A DNA stretch of 64,000 nt from Coptis chinensis (Eukaryota; Streptophyta; Magnoliopsida; Ranunculales; Ranunculaceae). The position numbers were made by a program, and so were the translations under genes. Location: the NCBI GenBank assembly GCA_015680905.1, contig CM027378.1, positions 81,807,501 through 81,871,500 on the forward strand, written 5' to 3'. Below the pieces are notes generated by a model. That model was given only the letters and a program-made list of their open reading frames with translations. It was not told the DNA's origin and did no database searches. How positions within the stretch are numbered: the first letter of the stretch is position 1; each line of letters starts with the position of its first letter. Positions 36,295-45,123 of the stretch are shown piece by piece.

Positions 36295-36313
36295 GAAGCT
36301 CCTCCGGAGCTTC
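36295..36313. other. Perfect 8-bp hairpin GAAGCTCC-TCC-GGAGCTTC
   Basis: Exact inverted repeat with a 3-nt loop inside solo-LTR-like element 2. Its meaning is unknown. Confidence 0.6.
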
Positions 36314-36933
36314 AGCAGCCCCACCTCGCGACACCAACAACCCAAATCCCAATAAAGATCGGCTTACCCAAACTCAACCATTCAAACAGAACAAGCTTAT
36401 ATCAAACATATATCAATAATTAAATTTGATTCAAAATTATCTTTTTTTTTATTACTTAAGTTTGCTTACACAGTACCCAAAATAAGTCGATCACAGTACT
36501 GCAGACTAACGAACAGTATGTAGAATAAACAGTATGTAGAACAACACTGAAGAATAATTGAACAGAAATTTTTTTGCAGATTAGCATATATCAGACATTA
36601 ACATTTTTAACAGACTAAAAATATTGGTTAAGTGAAAGATAAAAAAAAAAAACTTTACTTACTGTTTATAAACCGAACAGCGAGAAAAACCCGAAAGACT
36701 GAAGTCGACAGCTGCGCGAAACGACGATCTTCCTCGTTCAAAACCTTCTCTTCTTTCAGTAACTCTTTTTTTTTTCTAAAACTCTCGCTGTGTTTTCCCC
36801 TAGAAACCCTCGTGAGAAAACTCTATTTCCTAGTTTTTTTAAAATCTTCACCGAAAAAATAAGGATAACTCTTATCTAGTTACTTACGGGCTTTTATCTG
36901 TAACTGCTGGATATCCTATCTCTATTTTATCTA

Positions 36934-36936
36934 TTA

Positions 36937-37023
<87 letters not shown>

Positions 37024-37036
37024 CTTTATTATTATT
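36934..37036. repeat. (ATT)n microsatellite
   Basis: Roughly 30 ATT units lie just inside the right end of solo-LTR-like element 2. The poly-Asn and similar openings across it are artefacts of the repeat. Confidence 0.95.
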
Positions 37037-37072
37037 AGGGAAAAAAAATAAAAGATAGGGTGTTATACTCCC

Positions 37073-39400
37073 CCTGAAGGGACGACTGGGAAACTCCCCC
37101 TGAGTAATACGGGTCGGATTTATGGAATGAGACATCAAGAAATATATGCATTTTGTCAGTAAGTGGATCATAACACCTATACCCTTTTTGAAACTCGGCA
37201 TAACCCACAAAAATACACTTCTTCACATGAGGATCAAGTTTACTTCGTTCTGGTTGTGGAATATGGACATAAGATGTACATCCAAACACTCGAGGCTCCA
37301 AATTAGGCATGGATGGGATGGACAAAAGTGTATGGAGTTTCTGATAAGGATTCTGGAACTTAATTACCCGTGAGGGAGTATGATTTATAACATAGGCTGC
37401 TGATTTCACTGCTTCACCCCAATAGGATCGAGGTACATTCATGCCAAACAAGGAAGCACGAACAACTTCCAACAACTGCCTATTCTTCCATTCTGCTAAA
37501 CCATTTTGTTGGGGGGTAATAGAATTGGAGGTTTGACGACGAATTCCAATTAACTGGCAAAATTCAGACATGAGGCCATTCACAAATTCGCCACCATTAT
37601 CAGACTGAAAGACCCTGATAGATTGTTGATACTGTGTCGCCACCATTTTGTAAAAAACAGTAAACATCCCATATACATCATTTTTGTTTTTCAGTAATGA
37701 CACCCAAGTCATGCGAGTGCAATCATCAATAAAAGTCACATAATAGCAAACTCCAGAAAATGAAGAAACTTTGGCAGGACCCCAAACATCAGAGTGAATT
37801 TTCATAAAAGGAACAGGACATCTATTAATACTTGGTGAATATGAAATATGGTGGCTCTTGGCCAGTTAACAAATGTCACAATGAAACTCAGAATCACTAA
37901 CAACTGAAAATAACTGAGGTTGCAACCTCTTAAGATAACTAAACGAAAGATGACCTAACCGACGATGCCATAACCACACAACTTTTTTTGCATTCTCGAC
38001 CCGATTGACCTAATTAGCTTGCCCCAAAGAATTCTTCTGTTTCTCTCCAATTTCTATTAAATCCAGATAGTACAGTTTCCCCCTTCTAACACAATAACCA
38101 AGGACTTGTCGAGTTAGAATGTCCTGGAAAACACAGAAGGATGGATAGAACATCACAGTACATGCAAGTGCTAGAATGATTTGACAAACAGACAATAGGT
38201 TATAAGCAAGAGATGGAACAACTAAGACAGATTCAAGAGTGAGGGTTTTAGATAACACAATAAAACCTTCTCCGATAACCGAAGTTGGAGTACCATCTGC
38301 AGTAGAAACAGCGGTTTGAGCTGAAGCTCTAAGACTTTCCACAAGACTAGGGTCATTTGTCATATGGTCAGATGCACCTGAATCAATTATCCATATACTA
38401 TTTGAAATAACCTTACCATTCATACCTGATTGAGTTACATTAGCCGAAGCATGGTCTGGAAGTTCATGCACATCATTAGCAATGGCAGCCTTGCTTATAT
38501 TCTTTCATGGCCTCTTTGCGAAGTCCCACCAATCAGGATCGACAATCACTTCATAACATCTCTCCTTGCTATGACCCAATTCTCCACAAACATTGCACTT
38601 TTTATCTGCATAAGGATTCTCCTTTAGGGTGGCGTGAAGGACCAGAGAAACTGGGTGGAGTAATTGTCTTGCTATGAACAGCCAAGACAGAGGATTCAAT
38701 TGATACAGAGCGCCCCATAGTCTGTTTCTCCGATTGCACTTTGCGAATGTAAGCATAGCTTTGCTCTAAGGAAAATTTAGGTTCCTTGCAAAGAATCTCT
38801 CCACGCACCTGATCATACTCCGAATCTAGTCCACACAAAAACATATGAACCCACAATCTGGACATTGTTGACGTGTCATGGACTACAGCTACAACATTGT
38901 TATTCTGGGAGGTCACCCTTTGATCAATCTCCTAGAACATGGCCACCAATTCGTTGTAATAGGAAGGAATAGGTCTCCCATTTTGCTTTGCTTCAAAGCA
39001 CTTCGTATTCAATTCAAAAATTTGAGTTTCATCAGAGTCATCATAGAAGGTCTTCTCCACAGCCTCCCAAATGTCTTTTGCAGTATGAAGACGAATATAT
39101 CGATTCATAAGAGAAATCTCTATAGAATCAAGAAGCTAACTTTTCACCTTTTCATTATCTGTTGCCCAAACTTCATATTCAGGCAAATTCATATCCGGTT
39201 CAACCTTTGCGCCAATAAAAAAACCAATCTTTCCCCTTGCTCCAATACGCATCCGCATGAGAGGAGCCCATATGGTATAGTTGAACTCATCTAATGAAAT
39301 AGTTTTTGGGAACACTGAGTTGTCTTGTGGGGTGTAGTGGTGATGAATGACGTTTGAAGAATTGTTGTCAGATTCATCCATTGCAAGAAGAAAAAAATAG
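37073..39400 (-). pseudogene. copia gag, protease and integrase part
   Basis: On minus from 39381: a gag start (FNYTIWAPLMRMRIGARGK), LYVHMFLCGL-like gag helices near 38830, and a zinc knuckle (CNVCGELGHSKERC, near 38600-38560). Then the protease motif WIIDSGASDHMT near 38395-38360, and from 37805 the integrase core (IHSDVWGPAKVSSFSG, FQSDNGGEFVNGLM, NSITPQQNGLAEWKNRQ) with the copia C-terminal GCTSYVHIPQPERSKLDP and FVGYAEFQKGYRCYDP. The reading runs into the insertion at 37067. Some breaks are present. Confidence 0.88.
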
Positions 39401-39504
39401 GCGAAAATTTTGGGTTTGAAGTTTAGGTTTTGGGAAAAAATTTGGGTTTGAGATTCAAGGATGGTTTGATTAATGGTTGTAATACCCAGCGGATTTCAAT
39501 GGTT

Positions 39505-39518
39505 TGGCTCCGATACCA
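39505..39518 (-). promoter_or_regulatory. copia primer binding site
   Basis: On minus, TGGTATCGGAGCC follows the 5' LTR directly. It differs by one base from TGGTATCAGAGC, the site for initiator methionine tRNA used by most copia elements. Confidence 0.85.
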
Positions 39519-39809
39519 TGTAAAACCAGAGGATTCAATTCAATTCAATTTAGTTCTATATTTACTTTATTGAATTTTAAAGAGATTACAATTGTTTATA
39601 TAGAGGTTACAAAAAATAGAAACAAAACAGTCGGTGTGACTTGAGAAACTTCGGCTGGGCGCGCCTGCGCTCTGTTTATCTTGGAGAAGAGCTGGTCGTC
39701 GACTCCACCTGGATATCGGTCATGCCCGAGGCGCAGGTCACGCTCCATCATGCTTTATCTGAGTGCAGGTCGTGCTCTATACATTAAAAAGTATATACAA
39801 CTTTCTACA
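39519..39809 (-). repeat. copia 5' LTR (right)
   Basis: It pairs with 16978-17263. It is followed on the right by the TAAGG duplication and LINE sequence. Confidence 0.92.
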
Positions 39810-39814
39810 TAAGG

Positions 39815-40150
39815 AGCCAAACCAGACCACTCTGGTCCACTCACATTGTATGAACAGATGAGTATTAGTCTCTACAGCTTTCCCACATAAGATACAGGTT
39901 GCATCCCCTTTGAAATTCTTTTTCATTAGACATTCCCCAGTGGGCAGGGCATATCTATACATTTTCAAGAGAAACAATTATATTTTTGCTGCATCTTTCA
40001 AATTCCAGATCCTTTTAAGGGTGAGGGGGTTTAAAGTGGAGCTTTGACTATGACTCTCTAGCAAACTAATACTATAGTGTGCAGATTTAACATAAAAAAT
40101 GCCTTTTCTATAACCCAACCAAATAAGCCTATCTCTAGTAACATTAGGCC
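39815..40150 (-). pseudogene. LINE zinc-binding linker part (upstream of the copia insertion)
   Basis: On minus: RLIWLGYRKGIFYVKSAHYS near 40130-40075, then IWNLKDAAKI, then YRYALPTGECLMKKNFKG, CILCGKAVETNTHLFIQCEW and VVWFGSL down to the insertion. This is the zf-RVT region (Cys-x2-Cys...His...Cys) that links reverse transcriptase and RNase H in plant LINEs. An in-frame stop lies between AAKI and LFLLKMYRY. No RT is present to the right, so the LINE copy is 5'-truncated, as is usual. Confidence 0.8.
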
Positions 40151-40156
40151 TGAATG

Positions 40157-40246
40157 TGCCTTATAGTAGCCCCATTAGAATGACATTTTGGGTTTTGGGT
40201 GCTATATGGCCTTTAGCATCCCATATAGCACCCATTGAACTTGCTC
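40157..40246. mobile_element. MITE-like stretch with 13-bp hairpin
   Basis: The right end read on minus is GAGCAAGTTCAATGGG, close to the left end of the MITE at 15847. It contains the perfect inverted repeat GGGTGCTATATGG (40197-40209) and CCATATAGCACCC (40221-40233). TAA at 40247-40249 follows. The left boundary is not clear. Confidence 0.45.
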
Positions 40247-40249
40247 TAA

Positions 40250-40722
40250 GAGCATTTCCAATGCAAACAACTTTTTCACCTCCACGTAGGACTATTTCCT
40301 CTCTTTGCTACCTTTTTGGTGAAAAGCAAGAAAAGGTTGCCCAATGCAAAAGTAACTTTAAACCTCGGACGGAATGCTTAATTCCGCTTGAATGTAAAAA
40401 TCGAAAAAATGCGCTGGATGGAATGAAACATCCCGTCCGAAGTTTAAAAAAAAAATGAAAAAAGTCGAAAAAACACGCAGGACGGAATGTTTCATTCTGT
40501 CCGGGAAAAAAAAAGATTTTTTTAAAAAAACACACGAGGCAGAATAAAACATTCCGTCTGAAGCTCACAACTCAGTGAAAATCTCAATAGCATGTGCTAC
40601 CCTCGTTGTTGCTTAGTTACAAGTCACCGACTTTGTCACTGTTGCATTGGGCAAGAATTTTTTGATATTCAAAGATGAAAACTCTCAATTTTCCTTCATA
40701 TTGATTTGCATTGGGAATGCTC
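40250..40722. mobile_element. Tourist-like MITE, 473 bp
   Basis: The ends GAGCATTTCCAATGCAAA and TTTGCATTGGGAATGCTC are 18-bp terminal inverted repeats with one mismatch. TAA flanks both sides (40247-40249, 40723-40725), the PIF/Harbinger duplication. Inside, about three units of roughly 65 bp repeat GACGGAATG and ATTCCGTC words. No transposase is present. Confidence 0.8.
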
Positions 40723-40725
40723 TAA

Positions 40726-41160
40726 GGGTGCATGTTATTGATTGGCTGGCAGCTTCAATGTGAGTTACCTTAGTGGGAAGTTATCAATTTAAGTTTTTAC
40801 TAGAAATTACCATGTAGATGTTATTAGAGCCCCATTTTGGACCCACCAAATCATCAACGTGTGTATAGTATCAAAAAAGAAAAAAGAAAAAATGATCATG
40901 AATGTGTGTCCTTTGTTAATGAAATTGATGTATTACATACAGAAAAATAATAATGTAATGGTTCCTGTCACCTATACATGGTTGTTTGATCTTGAGTGTG
41001 AACAAATTAAGTTTACAGGCCAAGCTCACTTGTAGTGTTGATTGAGTTGCTTCGGAAGATTTATTTCGGGCACTATCAAGCTCCAAAGGGCAGAATAAAT
41101 TAAATTTGTACCAATGTTTCTCAAAAATCACTCGGTCTTGTTGTGTAGTACAAAAAAAGT
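40726..41160. other. Intergenic, no gene recognised
   Basis: AT-rich spacer between two MITEs. No supported coding sequence. Confidence 0.5.
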
Positions 41161-41615
41161 AGCATTTCTAGGTGGTGGTAGTATCACCTGCATGTTTGAG
41201 GACGAAATTTGAGGTAAGTATCCGTAAAATTTGACCAACTCTTGGTGGAGGCAAATAACTGTCACAAATTTGGAATAGGATCTACCTTTGCGTGACATTG
41301 ATACTGTCGCGGGCGACATTACCACTGTGGCACTGTCGCCCCAAGTTGAAAAAATAAAAAAATAAAAACCCATGCGACATTCCCACTGTCGCGCCAAATT
41401 GAAAAAGTCAAAAAAAATAACCCTACACAACATTGGCAATGGCGTGCGACATTGTCACTGCCGCACTACATCCGCATTTGAAACCGCAAATTTGCATTCA
41501 CAAATATGGCTAGACAGGTAATACCTCCACATTTGCCTCCACCTAGAGATGGTTTTTCGCAAAATTCCGAATGGTGGAGGCAAATATGCAGGTGCTACCT
41601 CCACCTAGAGATGCT
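41161..41615. mobile_element. MITE, about 455 bp, with 35-bp inverted ends
   Basis: The left end AGCATTTCTAGGTGGTGGTA continues to about 41198 and matches, inverted, the right end 41581-41615 (AGCATCTCTAGGTGGAGGTA read on minus). The interior repeats GCGACATT and CACTGTCGC. TAA follows the right end, but no clean TAA is left on the left side. Confidence 0.75.
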
Positions 41616-41952
41616 CTAACTAGGACATTTCTATTTTGAGCATGATGGCGGCAAAAACAATGTTGCATAGTATTTCTTCGTATCAAAATGGATTGCAATG
41701 TAGTTAGTGTTCCAAACTAATTGTTAGGTTTTTTTCAAAATTTAGTGTTCAGTGCTGCCTAATTGAAGTATTTAAGTGTTCAGAGATTATAAACCTTGAT
41801 CGGGCTCATATGGGTTTCAGCATTCTGCAACAAACGTCTCACACTGAATGCTTAATTGAGGTGCTGAAGTGAGCGATTCCCACCATTACCCTTCATCCAT
41901 ATCATAGTTTTCATGACATGAATCAATCTCCTAAATTCCAAATTCCAACTAT
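41616..41952. other. Intergenic, no gene recognised
   Basis: No coding, RNA or repeat feature is supported. Confidence 0.5.
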
Positions 41953-42150
41953 CACTACACCATATGACAACCTTTTTGTGATGTTATTTTGGCGTCACAA
42001 ATATAGCGTCACAACTTGGCGTCATTTTTTTTTTGTGATGGCATTTTGGCGTCACTAATTTTTGTGACAACATTTTGGCATCACAAATATCATTTTGGCG
42101 TCACAAATAATTGTGGCGACATTTTGGCGTCACTAATCTGATTTTAGATT
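41953..42150. mobile_element. CACTA-type left end with GGCGTCAC subterminal repeats
   Basis: It starts CACTACACCATATGACAACC, a CACTA terminal motif, and is followed by about seven copies of ATTTTGGCGTCACAAAT-like words up to 42145. Subterminal repeats next to CACTA ends are the transposase-binding arrays of this superfamily. No matching right end was found, so this is a fragment or an element broken by others. Confidence 0.6.
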
Positions 42151-42517
42151 TAAAAAAAAATTATTATTATTTGCTATTCATACATATACCCCTGTAGAAA
42201 TGGCCAAGACAACAAATTTAAAAAACAAATTGCTCCATAAAATGTACAAGTACACCAAAATTTCCATTCAATAATATAGCATTCATTCTATCACTGTTAA
42301 AGTTCTCTAGTTACTAGTAAACACTAAGTACTTACATTTTCCAAAAGAAAAGTACAATACTAAAATTACATTACATTGAGCTTACAACTAGCTGAAAAGA
42401 AAATTTTGTTAGAAAGTTTCCAAGTTGTTGCAGTATGAACCACCTCCATTCTTCAAGGCAACAAACAAATTCCATATACGTTGCCTGTTTCATTTAACAA
42501 TAGAGTTTAGATAGACT
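42151..42517. other. AT-rich filler between CACTA ends
   Basis: No coding sequence. A phrase at 42492-42515 (ATTTAACAATAGAGTTTAG) recurs near 43770. Confidence 0.45.
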
Positions 42518-42640
42518 CACTACTAAAAAAAAAACCCTTCTATATCGACTAAAAAACGATATGAAAGACCTATCATATCGGTTTTTCAGTCAACTTCAAA
42601 TCGATATAAGTACCCACGATATAAAAAATGACTAAAACAG
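42518..42640. mobile_element. Second CACTA-type left end with ATCGATAT-like repeats
   Basis: CACTACTAAAAAAAAAACCC is followed by short direct and inverted words around TATATCG, AACGATATG and ACGATATA (42541-42625). This is the layout of a CACTA end with its own subterminal motif, different from that at 41953. The rest of the element is not visible. Confidence 0.5.
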
Positions 42641-42904
42641 ATAAACTAGCAAACTATGTAACTACAAAATTAAAAGGGAGGTTAATTAAATAGTTAGTGA
42701 CACAACATGAAAATGCATAATTAACTATTTGGAGAAACTGTTCATATATGCATTAAAACATATAAAATAAATAAGTAGCAAAAAATAACAATATGCAAAA
42801 AAGTTGACTGATTTTATGCATTGTTACCTAAGGTTCTAGCTATACCATTATTGTCAATAATGGTACTCAATAAAAAGGAACATGTGAAATTAGATCTAAG
42901 TAGA

Positions 42905-43245
42905 TGTAACACCCCAAATCCCAAACAAATATATGCCTAAGATATGTGACTTTTTTTGGAAAATTTCGGCAAAATCTCCTTTGTATTATCAACATTTCAT
43001 AAATATAAAATCTATCATAACTTAAAATTTTAATAAGAATACATCCCAACCAAATATAAACCTTCATACCTCAGTAGTAAATTCAACTCCTAAATGATAT
43101 ACCGATTCGTAGAACCAACTACTTAACCATCTCGACCATTGCTAGTTAAGTCAAGTAACCAATCCTCAAATATGAAGAAAACTACAAATATACAAACAAC
43201 ATCCCAAAAACCCTAATACACGTCTTATAATCCGGGTGTGTTATA
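42905..43245. mobile_element. Small element TGTAACACCCC...GTGTTATA, 341 bp
   Basis: Its ends resemble those of the two solo-LTR-like elements (TGTCACACCCC and GGTGTTATA). TAGA occurs just before and just after, a possible 4-bp duplication. The interior is not recognised. It could be a small solo LTR of a related family. Confidence 0.4.
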
Positions 43246-44468
43246 TAGAATGTAATGCAAGGCAACCTATTGAGCATAGAACCATTCTTTCTATAACTAA
43301 AAACAAAAATTAACTATTTAATTCAAGATGTTGTGTCTTACAAAAGCATAGAACCATTCTTTCAAATCAAGTTAACAAATTTAATTACTTCTTAAAGGAA
43401 TCTTGTTTGAATCAAAGAGATTAATGTTAACACTAATTTCAGTTAACATGAAATATCAAATATGTCGTCAACACCAAAAAAGATTGCAGTTAATAAACAT
43501 ATTTTATTTCTAATTGTAACAAACTAGATGCAAAAAAATACCGAATCTCAAAAACCTATTTATGTACTAGTATTAGCCTGGGATTATAGAGGGTTGATCA
43601 TTCAAAAATAGATAAAATTTTATTGCATCCCAACAACACTTCCCAACTAGTAAAATAATTGAGACCAAGATTAACAAACACCCAAATCAAAATAAAGCAT
43701 ACGATAACACTAAATACAATATGTGATATGGGTGCTGAACCCAAGGATATAATCACCCAACCGACACATTATTTAACAAAAGAGTTTAGATAGATTTCTA
43801 CCTTAAAATGTATGTAATGAGAGATAGTTTAATTCCGACATTTTTTATACTAAAGGCACTCATCAAGGCCTACTAAACATAAATCATGTCCTTTTCCAAC
43901 CAACCCTTCCATAACACGAGATTAATTAAGAACGAAAAGAGAGACAATAAGAAAAGGGGGAAATTTCAAACCCCTAAAGTAAGGCCGAAACAATCAGTAG
44001 TCAACAGAGAAGATCAAATATTCTTCTGCAAGGGACCTTTCCGAAACATAAGACATACTTTTTTCTTTTTTTCTCTTCAATTTTCATATGTAAGAGAATA
44101 TAGGACTAACAATAAGTAGTCTTGGAATCAGATACCAATGAAGATACTCCAACTTAATGTAAAAAGACATGCAACATATGAACATAAATAACAAAGACTT
44201 GCCTCTTTTGATGCTCAGTAAGGAGTATGTGTCTCCATTCACTTTTCTAAAGCTCCATAAACTTTGCTTGGCTTACATGGCATTCAACTCCTATGCCCAT
44301 TGGAGAAATAAGTTCACATGTGCTCATAAATCCACTACAAGAAATCAAGAGTATTTCAAATTCATATGCCTCTAGTTTATTTAGTGGTATTTGCTCAACA
44401 ATAAATGGTTGTGCAACAACCCATGCGAGCTTAAGGATTTCCCTAAACAAAATGTTTTATTCATTACC
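43246..44468. other. Non-coding spacer with another CACTA-like start at 44333
   Basis: No gene. CACTACAAGAAATCAAGAG at 44333 matches the general CACTA end motif but lacks subterminal repeats, so it is weak. An opening on + at 43886-44119 is Lys/Arg/Phe-rich and is not recognised. Confidence 0.4.
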
Positions 44469-44790
44469 CACTATGTCAAAACAGCTGATTTAGGACGGCT
44501 TAGATCTATCGAGATTGGTCAATCTCGACGGCTACTGACTGTCTCATAAGCCGTTGTTAAAAATGCCGTGGTATTTATTCTCGACGGTTAGTGGCTGTCC
44601 ATTATTTGAACTACAAAGACAGCTAGTGGCAGTCGAGAAATGAGTTTTGTGGACGGCCAATGGCCGTGGTTTTGGGTTTAAAACAACAGCTTCGCACTAT
44701 CTAGAGCTGCGTCCTGCTCGATCAAAAAACGAAATTGAATAGTTTCAATCCCTTATTGCAGACGGCTAATGACAATAGAGTATTTGAAAA
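44469..44790. repeat. CACTA terminus and GACGGCTARTGGCTGTC subterminal repeats
   Basis: After the terminal CACTATGTCAAAACAG, related words appear in both directions: GACGGCTACTGACTGTC, GACGGTTAGTGGCTGTC, GACAGCTAGTGGCAGTC, GACGGCCAATGGCCGTG and GACGGCTAATGAC. Such arrays bind TNPA-type proteins in En/Spm. Their presence links this end to the genes at its right. Confidence 0.75.
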
Positions 44791-45123
44791 TCTAATTTAT
44801 TGGATGCACCTGCTGCTTCAATATGATTGGCTACCCAAATAATTTAAATTCAAACTACACTATAATTAAGAAACCATAATCAAACTTAAGTACCAAAACA
44901 TCTTTATATTTATCATTCCATCCAAAATGTTTACATTGCAATACCATATACTATAAAACTTGAAGTTTAACAAAATACCAAAATATTTGAACTCAATCTT
45001 GTTGCTCAAGTATTCAATAACTAGCTAGAAACACTATCCAAAGACCAAAAAACAACTATGTACTTGGATTTACAAAGCACGGCAAAAGAAGATAAGTTTT
45101 TGTCGATTTAAAAGCTTCATCGA

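Larger units (their letters stand above)
19249..37067. mobile_element. Solo-LTR-like element 2 (about 3.0 kb of own sequence), TGTCACATCCC...GTTATA
   Basis: CTCCC at 19244-19248 and 37068-37072 is the 5-bp target duplication. The left end TGTCACATCCCG and right end GGGTGTTATA match those of element 1 at 6822-11101. The stretch at 19640-19730 and the repeat cluster at 20262-20593 also match that element. Words such as GTCAAAGTCAAC repeat near 20940-21015, as seen in LTRs of chromovirus (Tekay/Del) families, which is a weak lineage hint. It carries no coding sequence of its own and is split by the Athila element at 21016-35833. Confidence 0.7.
16978..39809 (-). mobile_element. Ty1/copia retrotransposon (about 5.0 kb of own sequence), split by later insertions
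   Basis: LTRs of about 286 and 291 bp (16978-17263 and 39519-39809) share TGTAAAACCAGAGGATTC at one end and CTTTCTACA at the other. The 5-bp duplication TAAGG lies at 16973-16977 and 39810-39814. On the minus strand the order is gag, protease, integrase, RT, RNase H, which defines copia. A 17.8-kb insertion at 19249-37067 separates integrase from RT. The LTRs differ visibly, so the copy is not recent. There are some breaks in the coding part. Lineage within copia was not assigned. Confidence 0.93.

Noticed and set aside
36020-36352. Pro-rich + strand and Gly/Trp-rich minus-strand openings as genes
   Set aside because: They lie wholly in the non-coding solo-LTR-like element 2 and reflect C-rich low-complexity sequence.
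36884-37210. Open frame with a poly-Asn run
   Set aside because: The run is the (ATT)n microsatellite; the rest is the copia integrase region and the LTR-like end read across a junction.
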